A stretch of 64,000 bases of DNA, from NCBI GenBank assembly GCA_022478985.1, contig JAKSZP010010599.1:1-64000 (forward strand). The letters run 5' to 3'. The notes beneath the pieces were generated by a model. That model had not been told where the DNA came from, did no database searches, and worked only from the letters and a program-made list of their open reading frames with translations. Below, piece after piece: positions 1 through 10,984 of the stretch. Position numbers and translations under genes: made by a program. The DNA is from Massospora cicadina. Lineage: Eukaryota; Entomophthoromycota; Entomophthoromycetes; Entomophthorales; Entomophthoraceae. How positions within the stretch are numbered: the first letter of the stretch is position 1; each line of letters starts with the position of its first letter.

Positions 1-2510
1 GTGGTGGAATTTCTCAACTGAGCTCATATCCGCACCATTTTCTGATACCCAGAAATAATGAAGTTAATTACTCTGAACAAATTATGGACAGCCATTCGCA
101 GTGCACCAAACCAAAAATGCCCAGGCCCAGATGGCATTCCATATGAGTTCCACAAAAAAAATTTCAAATATATATCCCCATTGCTGCTAGCCTCGCTTAA
201 CCAAAGCCTGTTGGAAACGCGCCTCCTACCAGGAGGACATGAGGCCTTTACTGTCACACTTTTCAAGAAAGGGGATAATCTTTACTTAGCCAACTGGCGC
301 CTCATTTCTCTAACAAACACAGACACCAAAATTTTAACAAAAATCATGGCTAACTGTTTAGGGACTGTAGCATCTGCCACCATCTCCCCAGAACAATTCG
401 GTTTCATCCCCAGAAGGTTAATTTGGGATAACGTGCACTCCGTGGCTAATGCATGTCAGTCCACAGCCTCTGGGGCACTGGTATTCTTGGACCAACAAAA
501 GGCCTACGATAGAGTAAACTGGGAATACCTAAGGGCCTGCCTCCATCAATTCCGCCTACCCCCCCCCCCCCGCTTCATAAACTGGGTAATGCTGCTCACA
601 GAATCTGCAACAATGGCAGTGCATGGCCCATGCTTCCTAACGGAAGTAGTCCGCCCTCAAAGGGGCTTGTGACAAGGGAACCCCTCAGCCCACTCTTATA
701 CAACTTCAGCCTTGACCCACTACTGCGAAATGTGAATGCCCAACTCACTGGGGTCCATGTGCTAGGCCAAACCCCAGTCAAGATGATGGCATTTGCAGAT
801 GATTGCGTGGTGGGGGTGTCTAATAACAAAGATGCACGCACGCTTGAAGCCCTCATCCAGGAATATTCCCGGGTAAGCAACGCGGCACTGAACACATCCA
901 AAACTGAAATCATCATCCTCGGTTAGTTTCAGAACTGCTGGGCCCCAGCAATTAGTTCCCAACCTGGCCCATCTGCTCGCCCACGTCCTCGCCTTACTAA
1001 CTCAACACACACCGCTCCACTGGTGCTCCCCTTCATGCCACGTCCTACCATAGGACCGGTGCGCCATCTGTACGTGTGGATGGAGGCAGGCGGATATGCG
1101 TCAGCAGTAATGAAGTGCCATATACTGGACAACGTGACGAAGCGAATCGCCTCTATCAGAGCCCACCCTACTACCCTCACTGGCAGGGTTGTTCTTGCCA
1201 ACTCTATGCTCATATCCAAAGTCTGGTTCGGAGCCCACGCCATCCCATTCTCCCCAAGCTTCTTCAAATCCCTGTATACTTTGCTGCAAGGATGGCTTTG
1301 GTCAGGCCGCCCTTCACCAGTATGGCTAGAGGTCATGTTTGGCCCTCATCATCAAGGTGGCATGGGCCTGATTGACTTCAAAGCCCATGCTGCCAAGATC
1401 CTGGGCACCTGGATCGCAGGCGTCACCGCTCCTACACTCCCATCCCAACACTGGTCCCGCGCGGCCTGCTCCAACTTCTCCCGAGCCTTGGGTCTCAACA
1501 ATTCATCAAACCCCCACTCCCTGATGAAACACCTCGCATCACACACATCGGTTACAGGTCCTCACGGGACTAAAACCCACTACAAACGAATCCTACTCTC
1601 CATGCGAAGAGCAGAGTGGAGAATTTGTATTAGCAGACATACAACCCGAAGAGGCCGCCCCTCTCCTCAGTTCACACAAGAGGTACAGGGGCTACCCATC
1701 CAAGATGGTGTGATCCCCATTCGGCCCCATGTCCTATCCAGGGTGGACTACCTGGACATGATGAACATCCCTTATTCCACTGAGACCCAAAAGACTATCT
1801 GGAAATATGCACACCATCCTCTGTTGCAGCCTCAAGTCCGCTCCCATGTGTGGCGCTGCCTGAGGCGGGTGTATCGTACAGCTGAGCGCTCTAGCGCTTT
1901 ACACTCATCCTATGTCGTGTGTGGCCAGTATGGAACGCTGTTCCACCGCCTGGAGAAGTGCCCCACCTCTAAAGTGATATGGCGCGAAGTTCAACGTCTG
2001 CTGGGCCAGGATCAAACGCATACTTTCAGTCTGTCAAGAGATATGTTTGCTTTATCAATGGCCTCCCCCCTTCCACCCTCCCTCCGTGCTATGGTGGTTG
2101 CAATCGCCATGTGGACTATCCACACGATTGTCTTGGATGCCATCGCTGGCTCCATCCCCACCCTCCCAGAAGCTGTCCACAGATTCCGGTCTCATTTGGT
2201 GGACCACTTTCAAGTGTAGATGTTTGGATACCTCCCACCGCATCGCCGACAGCTGGTCTCCTCTTGGTTCCCAGTCTGGTTCATCAAATCAGACCCCTTC
2301 CTCCACACGTGCTCAATAGTGGCTACGGACCCTTCACACGTTCCATCCCCCTCCCCATAAGTGGCGTTCCCGCTGGCAACAAAAGATAGCATCGCTTCTC
2401 TGGGGTGCCTCCCCTGGTACTAAGTTTGTCTTTCCTGAGTCATATTTGGAAGTGTCCGTCCCATGGTTGGCCTTCCCCGCAATAAATTTAAAATCTAAAA
2501 TTTAAAAAAA
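1..2510 (+). mobile_element. LINE-a, non-LTR retrotransposon, 5' end outside the window
   Basis: The 3' half of a LINE on the plus strand. It holds the reverse transcriptase and C-terminal zinc-finger parts of ORF2, then a short 3' UTR with the tail motif GTCCCATGGTTGGCC and an A-rich end (about 2480-2510). The same tail closes the other LINE copies near 34.8, 14.73 and 63.25 kb on the minus strand. By protein sequence LINE-a and LINE-c are close relatives (shared block ALSMASPLPPSL near the C terminus), while LINE-b and LINE-d are separate subfamilies. The 5' target-site duplication lies outside the window, so full length cannot be judged. Inactive: frameshift and stop codons in ORF2. Confidence 0.93.
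58..2219 (+). pseudogene. LINE-a ORF2 remnant: reverse transcriptase plus C-terminal zf-RVT
   Basis: The RT domain starts in the first frame: CPGPDGIPYEF, ITLFKKGD-like, GFIPRR and FLDQQKAYDRVNWEY, all typical LINE RT blocks. Near position 670 the expected RGLRQGDPLSP block is broken by a TGA at an Arg codon plus a one-base shift, and the frame continues from 630. The catalytic FADD is intact at 792-803. The same second frame runs from 1023 to the stop at 2217-2219 and includes the thumb/connection region and a zinc finger of the pattern CX2C...HX4C (CGQYGTLFHRLEKC, about 1919-1960). That stop replaces a Trp seen in LINE-c (FQAW), and homologous sequence (FGYLPPHRRQLVSS) continues after it. 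A run of 13 C's near 560 encodes an extra poly-proline not present in the relatives. Normally ORF2 nicks target DNA and copies LINE RNA; this copy cannot. Confidence 0.9.
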
Positions 2511-2619
2511 AGTTGATATTAGAATATACTAAGCCATATCTTAGGATATGATATAGGCTCTGATTGTACTAACAAAGAAGAGGGTAGCAAGGCAAAGAAA
2601 TCAAGTTGGCTGCCCTTCC

Positions 2620-3210
2620 TGATATGGAACATACCTTGGACCAATGTCATGGTTAAATGTCATCATAGAAGGGACAGATTATTACGACAAACCTGGTTTT
2701 GATGAAGCTAAGAGGACTAAGTTAGCAGGCCTGCCTGACCTGAAGCACACCCTGAACCAACGCTGGGTTCAGCAAATTATCTCAAAGTTGGTTCTGGGGG
2801 TGCGTGAGGTTATTAGATAAGCGTTACATCCATTGCGTTAAAACGCATCAGCTTTGTTTAGATTTATGACGGGACTTTATGGTTAATTGAAGAATGAGGT
2901 TTTGAACATCGATGAATCCCCCCCCTTGGGTTGGGACCATCTAGTACTAAAAAAAGAAGAATGAGGTTTTGAGACCCATTTAATTTGCAATATTACCAAA
3001 TCTGGGATGATTCAGCTAAAGATGATTACTTGTGTTTAGGCTTACTTGAGTTACAGTACCACAGCAAATGGTAATTTGTGTTTATTGGTTCAGTTGGGCG
3101 CAGTGCCTCTTCTGATGAATGATTATTCTCCCCAAAGTTTTTATTAGTGATTTCCTAGAACCAACCTTCTTTGTTGGTCGACTTGTTTATACAAATACCC
3201 ATTTGTTTAT
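2620..3210 (+). mobile_element. OR2-a: decayed copy of short ORF1-like retroposon family OR2
   Basis: The reading frame near 2690-2790 contains DLKHTLNQRWV, the signature of the OR2 family (compare DLRQTLDQRWV in OR2-d at about 41.9 kb and DLAHVVDDRWV in OR2-b at about 9.6 kb). Nucleotide similarity to OR2-d continues through the 3' untranslated part: an ACTTGAGTTA block, a TTGGGCGCAGTG block, then CTTTGTTGGTCGACTTG and an A/T-rich end near 3190-3210. The tail fits the LINE-style tail in form. The 5' boundary and TSD are not clear; it may have landed directly behind LINE-a. Frame broken by stops. Confidence 0.6.
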
Positions 3211-3485
3211 GTTTTTTCAATGTTATTGGTCTTGTAGGTTTAGGGAGCCCAAGTTAGCTCTTTTTACACTCTATTGGCTTCTGTTTATCCACCATAGTAA
3301 CTAAGCAACTGCTGGAGTGTGGCCACCAAGTCCTCTAGCTGACGAGGGGAAGGCCATCTTTGTAGATGCGCCAAAATGGTCTCAGTAGGATTTATAGTGC
3401 ACAAAAAAGCTAAAGATGTCAAAATGGAAATGACAGCAGGGGAAAATAGTATATTAAAAATTAAATGAAATCTAGTGAATAAAAT

Positions 3486-3519
3486 AGGCCAGTACCCTCA
3501 CAAGTAAGGGCACTGGCCT
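3486..3519. repeat. 13-bp inverted repeat (hairpin)
   Basis: Left arm AGGCCAGTACCCT and right arm AGGGCACTGGCCT pair over 13 positions with one T/C difference that would be a G-U pair in RNA; the loop is CACAAGTA. It stands alone in about 700 bp (3211-3907) in which I see no gene. It could be an RNA hairpin, a protein-binding palindrome or the end of a foldback element. No function is assigned. Confidence 0.7.
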
Positions 3520-3924
3520 TTAATCATGGAAGGGTATTACAGGTGGTGGCACTGATCTTGGGTTCTGTAGCTCTTGTATTAGCATCTCCTCTGGCTTCAG
3601 GTTCCTGTGTTTACGCTTGAGGGGAGAGGGTCAGTTAACAAGTTAGCACGTGAACTGAGGGTAGGAACAGTGATGGGGCATGCATGAATGGCTGACCCCA
3701 ATTTAGCTTTCTTAGAACTTTTTGAATTTTTTTCCTAAATCAAGGCGTGCTCCATCTTTGCAGGTCTGGCGCTCAATTGAAAGCGAATTTCTAAATTATT
3801 AGAAAGAGAAGTTGGGGAATTACATTAAGGGAAGGGAAAATTGGGGTCAGTGTTCTCAAAATATATTGGTGTAATTGCATATTTGTTTCTTAAGAAGCGT
3901 AAAGAGGTCAGAATATTTTAAATT

Positions 3925-5825
3925 TAAATTGGATTAAGCCACGCCAACCAAGGGATGGACATTACTGACCATCAATGAGCAAAAGAATCAAATAAACAAA
4001 TGACGGAACAATAAAACCAAAACAAAACCTCCAACCAGGCGGGGAGCGGAATACCATTAGACCACCATGGCAGAGGGTGAGGGGGTTGGGCAGCTCTTCT
4101 ATAGGCATATTCTTCAAGACAGAATCATTATAGTTGTAGAAATGGACAAAAGTGTAGCCAGGGCATTGGGGCATCAGTGTGGTTGGGTGGATGAAAGTGA
4201 GCATGAGTTGTCTTCAAGGTCAGCTTGGAAGTCAGCTTCAAATAATTCCACTAGATGATGTTCAGCTTGAATGCAGTCATTGGGGAGTTGGGCAAAATTG
4301 GTTATACTTAGGTTATGTGATTTTAGCAGTTGGGTCAAAATCTTCTAGTTTTACCACATGTATGACAGAAGCTTCAGCATCTTTAAATAAATAGGTGATT
4401 CTGCCTCATGCTGCTTCAGGGAAATAAGGGGGAAGTCAATTGTGGTCAGCCATTCATGGTATTGAGAAACTGATTGGGCCACTTCTTTGCAAAGGTTTAG
4501 GCAATGGGGTGAGGCCACCCTGCTAAGGCGAGCTGGTGGTCACTTTGGTAGGGAATGGCATTGGTTTTAAGAGAGAATTGTTTGGAGGATAGGGATTTGT
4601 CAAAATCAGAATTGTAGAATTTGGCCCATTCAGAATCCATCAGGCTGAGAGGTTCACTGATCTTCTTATTTGTAATAACATTGCTTGGTTCATCAACCTT
4701 GGCCAATAGGTCCCATGGATTTTGGTTCACAAGAATAGTGGATGAAGAATTCAGGTGGGTAGTAGTCAAATGGACTGCTTGAGTGCTAATGGTGGTACAC
4801 GCCTGACTCTGATTGGCGGGGGTGAAATTGGGTGAGTTAATGGGGGCGGTTGATTTGGTGGGCCGATTTCCCACTCTGGCCCATCAAGCAAGAATATTGA
4901 GTGAGATGAGGCAACAAAAGAGCCCATTCAGAATCTGCTGAATGAGGTTCAGAAGCCACACCAGAGGAAGTGGCTCAGGGGCAAGATTTTCTGAAATGGT
5001 CAAACAAAAACAGAGGGGACAAATTTGGTGACCATTATCCACTCAAGCCCAAAAAAATGCTTAGACGCCTCTGCAATATGAGAATGGGGGGATTTGTTGG
5101 GCTAAGGCAGGGTGGTGTGGGATTATGGTGGCAGTGGCCCAAGGGGCAGCAAGGCGCTCTGCACCAGAGGGAACAGTGAAGATGAGGTTGGGCTGAGTCC
5201 CATAAACCAAAAGCCCTCCATCAATTGTTCATATAAAACTTGGGGTGGGGGTGGGAAGTGAGGGATGAAAAGGACACCACCATTGTGGTATCTGAAGGAA
5301 GGCAAGTTTGGGTAGTAGGTATGGGAGTGTTTTTGTAAATAAGGGGAGTAGAAGATGCTGATTATACTCCTTCATCTGGAAGCCAATGTCAAAATAGCCC
5401 TTAAATGGGCGGAATTCAAAAAAAGTTATCTGGTGAAAATGCAGCTGTGGCAAGTTTGATAATTGCCTTGTTGCATATGGAAATAAACGCCCATAGTCAA
5501 CACATAGGCAAAATTGGATTATGGAACGAGGGAGGGCGAGAGAATGGAGTCAAGAAGGGTGGATGCACGCAAGGTGGAGCGGTAAGTCAAATGAGGGACA
5601 AAATGTCTGGTAGAGGTTGGCGGGCTATTCAAACCTATGCAAACTCTCTTGCCTTCAGGGCAAAAAACGCTAGGCGGTGGAGCACCTCTGCCTCACACTG
5701 GAGCAGCAGGCGGCGGATCTGAGGACATCAACAGGAAAACGGATGTGGCCAGATGTCAGTGGTAAAATTAAACTTTTTTTAAATCTTTTCTCAAAATTAA
5801 TTTCAAGCGAAAGAAAAGTTTTACA
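3925..5825 (-). mobile_element. OR1-a: full-length ORF1-only retroposon with 17-bp TSD
   Basis: A 1.9 kb insertion on the minus strand, flanked by the exact direct repeat TCAGAATATTTTAAATT at 3908-3924 and 5826-5842. Read on the minus strand it begins with an A/T-rich leader and a CATCTGGCCACA block shared with OR1-b, then a single long decayed reading frame, and ends with GTCCATCCCTTGGTTGGC and an A/T-rich tail, the 3' tail of the LINEs in this window. There is no RT or endonuclease. The long variable TSD and shared tail indicate target-primed reverse transcription using LINE proteins supplied in trans. Boundaries are strong because both TSD copies are identical. Confidence 0.85.
3960..5740 (-). 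pseudogene. OR1-a protein remnant, ORF1-like
   Basis: Decayed coding sequence of the OR1 family. From the N terminus: a proline-rich start (PPPAAP, APPPSVF), a segment matching the LLPYANNAIIK region of OR1-b, a segment starting LPSDTTMVVSFSSL that corresponds to the first strand of an RRM-like fold, a linker with ATSSGVA, then NPWDLLAKVDEP, and near the end DAPMPWL-like and ELPNPL. The order is the same in OR1-b (about 30.05-31.85 kb) and OR1-c (40.8-49.5 kb). Stops and frameshifts occur throughout. By comparison with LINE ORF1 the likely role was RNA binding; that is inference. The C-terminal third has no match I recognise. Confidence 0.65.
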
Positions 5826-6039
5826 TCAGAATATTTTAAATTACTGGTTTTTTTGGGAAATGGTTGGCGTTATTGTGTACTTGCCTGAGGTACTTCTAAC
5901 GTTTTGGTAGAGTTGCTTTCTCTACATAAGAGCTTATTCTTTTCAACATACCAAGTGATAGGCAGGAGGGGGATTTGAGTGGGCACAAATATAGAATATT
6001 TCTAAAATAAAATTGGCCTTTCCTATCTAAAAAAGGGTA

Positions 6040-6470
6040 GTAGGCACCATCTGGCTTTTTGCCCTTAGTGAGAAGCCATATAAGTCTGACCTGAGCGTGG
6101 ACATCTTGAGGTCTCTAATAACACAGGGCATTTTTTTGTCCATACTAATGATTGAATATGGTGAACACCTGAAAATCCTGGTCCCCTCCTGATTGAGGGG
6201 TCCTAGAACCCTAACACCAATCTGCACTTGGTTAATGTCTCAGCTTTATGGGCCCAACCAAGTTTTTCATTTCTCAGTTTCCTATTTATTTAAACAATTT
6301 TATACACCCTGTCCTTGGGTCCTCTGTGCTCCAGCACCTTTCAAGGTGACCTATTCCCATTATTACTGGTGGCGAGTTCCCTTATTGTGTGGCTGTGCAT
6401 TCTGAACCACCTTACAAAGAATGAGAACGTTATGGACACTCTCTTGAGAACTAATGTTAGTTAACGGTCA
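6040..6470 (-). mobile_element. OR1-e: fragment of an OR1-type retroposon
   Basis: Read on the minus strand this stretch matches 8030-8420 in order: GAGAGTGTCCATAAC, then AGGACCCAAGG with a GGGTGTATAAAATTGT block, then ACTTGGTTGG and ACCAAGTGCAGAT, then a CTCAAGATGTCC block where OR1-d has CTCCTTGAGGAGGTC. A weaker match exists in OR1-c (41160-41490). Thus 6.0-6.5 and 8.0-8.4 kb form an inverted pair about 1.5 kb apart. Only an interior piece is present; no coding frame remains open. Position in the family is inferred from OR1-c, where the matching block follows the N-terminal coding part. Confidence 0.55.
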
Positions 6471-7984
6471 AGTATACCCAAGTTGGTACTAAAGAGTTTT
6501 TTGATGTGATCTCTGGAATTTCATCAACAGCTTTAAAATTACAAGTTATTCTTTAAACAAAAATGGGTTTTTCATTTAATTGTGAAATGGAGAAATGAGT
6601 ACCAATTCAAATAACATATTACTCAATCTTGGGAACATTAAACATTAATTTAGGGCTTGAGTTTGGGTATACTCAAGCTATATTATCAACATTTATAAAG
6701 GTCTAATATTATTGGCTTGATTTGGCTCATTTCTGCAGAAAAATGACCATGTCCCATCTATTAATATCCTTTATAGTCATTTCTTCTAAACCAACTTCTT
6801 TGTTCGTTAAATACCTTTTAAAGTAACCCTATACAAAGTATATCAGACTAATATTTGGTTTGGCATTGTCACAGACCTCTTCAAAGAGGTCTCAAACACT
6901 ATTTATTATTTTATCCTCAATAAATTATGTGCTAAACCTATTTTTTCTATTAGTGGAATCTGGTGTTAAGGAATCCAGCATGCTAAATAAAAATCTAGCT
7001 TCCTTTGTGGGTACGCCAAGACCCACATGGGCAGCCAAGGATACAAGGCACCTCTGGTTTCAAAGGACTATGGTTAGACAATGGAGAAGGTGTTGAAAAG
7101 GCTCCAACAAAGGGATTGTTGCCATATGTCTTTTCAACTTATTAAATAAATAGAGTAATTATTTTTCTAAAGAATAAGCTTATATTAAAATTTAACAGAA
7201 ACTTAATAAAATCATTAACCTAACATCCTACCAATAACAGGGTGATGAGTCTTATGTTGTAGGGGTACTAAAAGCTAAACTAAAGTAGTAGGGGTTGATT
7301 TCTGATTTTGAGTCCATAAAATTACAATTTTATATAACAAATTTTGACCTCAATAGTATCAGCTGACGTTCCAAGCTATTCTTGAGTCATTTTCATCAAC
7401 TCCTAGATGCCTAAATTCATTTTTTTTATTTTTTGAAGGATTTTTAAGGTTTGATCCTTGTTTTTGGCCTTTTTTCTTCAACTTTTTGCTTGAATTTGGC
7501 CTACTAGATAGGTACCCCCACTTAGATTAATTTCTGGTTGAGCTCCCTGTTGGGGGACAGGGAAGAAAAATTATGGTTAAGAGCTTTTTGATCCTTTCAA
7601 CGTCTTCAAAAAGTTGCTTGAATTTTAATAAACCTTTCAGATTTTGACAAATGGATGAGTTTAGCCTGAGTGGTAGATAGGGAAAAGGTGTGTGGCAATC
7701 AGGGATGGGCAGCAGCTACCCATCTTTCGTCTAGGGTCTATCCTAGATCATAGATCTGGGTGAGGGGCAGGGCCTTGTGATTTGATCCCTTTTTGGTTCT
7801 AAATGGGTGCACACCCTGTCCATCTTGATGACTGGCACCTGGACTCACATCTTAACTGATCCAAATTGAAGCTCCAAAAAATCCTAGACTACAAGTTGCA
7901 CTTGATCAAGGCTCATCCTTGGAGTCCAATCAAGGCATCTTTCTTGTTTACCTCGCTATTTATATAATTTTTATTTTATTTTCA
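6471..7984. other. A/T-rich stretch with no recognisable gene
   Basis: I see no coding frame with a known family signature, no terminal repeats and no tail motif here. Short open frames exist on both strands, but none has a homologue elsewhere in the window. It may be older degraded repeat sequence. Confidence 0.5.
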
Positions 7985-8420
7985 TTGGTCATCTAGGTGT
8001 TGACACCATTTATGGCCTTTTTCCTATTTTGTGTCAGGAGAGTGTCTGTAACTCTCTAATTTCTGTAGAAATGGTGAGGAATGCCCCACCACACCAACAG
8101 GGAACAAACTACCAGTAGCACAGGGAAGGGGGCCCCGTGGAGGGTGCCAGTACCAAAAGGACCCAAAGTGAGGGTGTATAACATTGTATAAATAATGAGC
8201 TAAAACAGAAATACGAGGACTTGGTTGGACCCCAGGGAGGAGTCCTTTACCAAGTGCAGATCTGAATCCAGGTTTTTCAGGGCCTCTATCCATAGAGGTC
8301 AAGGTCTTTACCTGAGGTGAAAGAGAATTGGTGAATAGTTTATATAAAAATGACATATATTGATTAGGACCTCCTTGAGGAGGTCTGCACACAGGTCAGA
8401 CCAAGGGACCATGTTTGCCC
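7985..8420 (+). mobile_element. OR1-d (first part): interior fragment of OR1-type retroposon
   Basis: Matches OR1-c at 41150-41490 (GGAGAGTGTCTGTAACTCTC against GGAGAGTGTCTATAACTCTC, later a GACCTCC...GAGG block followed by GCACACAGG) and matches OR1-e in inverted orientation. At about 8369-8390 it holds a 7-bp stem, GACCTCC / GGAGGTC, around TTGA. The coding potential at the start corresponds to the PFVRRVSITL segment of OR1-c but is disrupted. The region 8421-9400 that follows shows nothing I can name. Confidence 0.5.
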
Positions 8421-9412
8421 TGGGGCCCAGCCCACGTGCCTAGAAAGGAACCAGCATCCCTAGAGGAGCAAAAGGGGTCACAAGCCTCAGGTGGACCCCC
8501 TATCACAGTTAGGTGACTTGCTCATGTGGTATATGAGCGCTGAGTTACTGCACTGCACCCTAAAGATTCTCCATCCCTGCCTCTACCCCTCCTCTACCCT
8601 GTTAGAGATGATAGAGGGGGTCTGTAGAGAGTTTGCCGAGTCCAGGGGCCACAGAATGGCCCCTGGGACTCACTTCACCTCTGGAAATTTTTTGCCAAAA
8701 TTTAACAAAAACAGGTCAATTTGAATTTTGGGCCCAGCTCAATAATTCTGGGCCATGGAAGCCAAAACAGGCTACCCAGGACAAAAATTGAATTGGGCTA
8801 CAATTTGGGCACCTGACCAATTGTTGAGTGAGCAGGCATAATTGTCCCAACCTCCTTGATCGGAACCAGGAAGTTTGGGACATGTGGCCAGCCTGACTCA
8901 AATGGTCAGGTCCCAGGTTGGCACTATTGACTTGACTTGGCCCCAAAATTTGGAAAAAGTTAAAAATTTTTATTTTGCCAGGGTCTTGAATGCCCCCTGC
9001 TCACCACTCCTCCAGCCAATCAGAGACCACCACCGAATCCCAAGGGACCAATCCCTTGATACCTCTCCCCAATGCCTCCCCAAATTCATAAAATAACAGA
9101 CCTTCCCAGGGGCTGTCATCAGTTTATTTTAATTTCTCGCCTAGTGATACAATTAAACCCCTGTGCTCCACTCAACCTGTCATGGACTCTGTCCTTAATA
9201 TTTTTACTTAAAAAATTCTGCCAATCAATCTGGCAAAGCGCGTCACAGCTCAAGTAATTGTCTTGACGATTGGCAACTGGGTTGTTTGGTCAATCAACCC
9301 CACCACCCAGCAGATCATTATGAATTTCATAAAACAATTTGCGTCAGATTGCGTGTACTCTCCTTCTGCCACTATCATAAATCTTTTTGTTTTGAACCCG
9401 TCTCTATGCCCC

Positions 9413-9900
9413 AGACTCTTGTTTGCCAGAAGTTGCTCACTATGTGGGACAGCACTGGAGCGACCCCATCTTTATTGTCACTGGGTATGGACCCCCACAA
9501 AACTGTAAGTTTGTGGGAACAACCCCTGAGGATAAATTTGGGAGATATTTAACTTTCAGAACAAGAAGGGGAAGAAGCCAGCGGCTCTCTCCTTCATCAC
9601 CCTGGGCGATTTAGCCCATGTGGTGGATGATAGGTGGGTGATGGCGTACCCCTTGAAAGTTGCATTGTGTTCCCCCTGTTTAACCATTATGAGATATTGC
9701 AGAAAATTCATGGTGTGTATGAAGAAGTGACAGCAGCCAGGGGTCTCCGCCACCCAGGGGTTGGTAGCAATTCTCCTCCTCAAGTTGTCCCCAACAAATT
9801 GAGTTCTGCCGAGGTATTAAAGTGGGTTCCACCTGAAGGAAATCGAATGAATCAGTTTTTGGTGTGGGAATTCCAATCCGTCATGGCCCTTTATCATTAA
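9413..9900 (+). pseudogene. OR2-b: ORF1-like OR2 protein remnant
   Basis: Two frames joined by a shift near 9560 give a continuous family match: VAHYVGQHWSDPIF, then VGTTPEDKFGRYLTFR, then KKPAALSFITLGDLAHVVDDRWVMA. In OR2-d the same blocks read VGINPKDKAGR and DLRQTLDQRWVWA, and in OR2-e DLAHMVDKRWVTA. The segment resembles the LINE-b ORF1 stretch with TRTRWDKV that follows a VKI-type strand, so an RNA-binding role is plausible but inferred. Further downstream HYEILQKIHGVYEE matches OR2-e weakly. The 3' end is not clear; no good tail or TSD was found. 9900-10380 shows nothing else. Confidence 0.55.
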
Positions 9901-10459
9901 TAGCTGAAAGCCTGTACCTGATAGTCACAGGTGCACTAAACCCCTCTTCAACCCAGTAGGAACAGCCTTATGTGGTTTGGCCATATGCACCCCTACTCAG
10001 TTGCTTAATGAAGTAACGCCAATCTGCCAAGCGTAATCACAGCAGAAGGGGAAAGTTGGAGGCAAATTTTAGTGTGAGTTGTCTGGCCAGGCCAGAATTG
10101 ATCGACGTCATGGAATTTTGGGATGCCAATCCATCAAAAAAGTGAAACTTTTTAATACTATTCCCAAGGATGCATGAAGTCGTCTGGGTCCCAAATTTGG
10201 TTGTGATCTTATAAGGCGGTGAACCCCAGCAGGTTTTGCTGTAATTCCATTTTATTCCTTTCCTTTATTTTGGGTCTACAATAGAAATATTGCAAAATTA
10301 CAAATTTATTGTTGAGTTAGAAAGTTCTATTGAATCCTTAGTGACGATAATTCCCATTTTGGGAACCCCTGGATTCTCCTCATGGCTGTTTTTAGTTTTT
10401 CATCCATCAATATGTATGGATGTACCATAAGTATTCTAGCTGGGATTCTGGTGTTCAAT

Positions 10460-10780
10460 CATCCAGAGTTCCAGACCAGTCTTATTCTTATCAGCACGCT
10501 CCATGACACCGACCCTTATGTGAAAGTTCTTGTTTGCCCAGGGGGCTTGGAGCACCTCTATCAGGGAGAGCTCAGCCCCAATGCTTGCACGGGCCCCCTT
10601 TGCACTCCATTTCTGATGTTAATCTAATGTCAGAACTGAATGCCCTATGTCTATATGTGAAACTAATTTTAAGCTTCAAAGGCATGCAACTGTGGAACCA
10701 TGAGGATTTGTCATCCTCCCTGCCTCCACTGCCCTTGGGAGTTTCCTCTGCAAGACCTGTGGTTGCCCCCATTGCAGTTA
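10460..10780 (+). pseudogene. possible OR1-d (second part): RRM-like segment
   Basis: A plus-strand frame reads VLVCPGGLEHLYQGE, which lines up with FVVPHGVDHLEDPHD in OR1-c (about 42.24 kb) and with VFAVPSGEEHLDVPH in OR1-b. If OR1-d is one element, about 2 kb lies between its two parts, including OR2-b. The match is short and the zinc-knuckle part is not clearly preserved, so this is tentative. Confidence 0.35.
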
Positions 10781-10984
10781 CTTAGTTTGCCTTGGGGGAC
10801 TTCAGTATGTTAATTAACTTTTACTTTTCTCATGTCCACGCTAAAACCCCGCTCCTCTGAGTAGTTTGGACCACTGTGCCCATGGCATTCTGGGCTATCC
10901 ATTGAGTGTTCACGCACCCCAATTAAGGAGCCCAGTTTAATCTTTCTCAGTCGTTTATCTGACAGAGCATCTGATAAATGGAAA

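Noticed and set aside
929..1336. A 135-codon minus-strand frame overlapping LINE-a ORF2.
   Set aside because: It is antisense to a clearly recognisable LINE RT/connection region; no domain or homologue in the window.
1979..2389. A 136-codon plus-strand frame, Pro/Ser-rich, at the end of LINE-a.
   Set aside because: It overlaps the zf-RVT end of ORF2 in another frame, and LINE-c confirms the ORF2 frame.
8024..8392. A 122-codon minus-strand frame.
   Set aside because: The matching stretch at 41.2-41.5 kb does not keep it open and the orientation of the family is plus.
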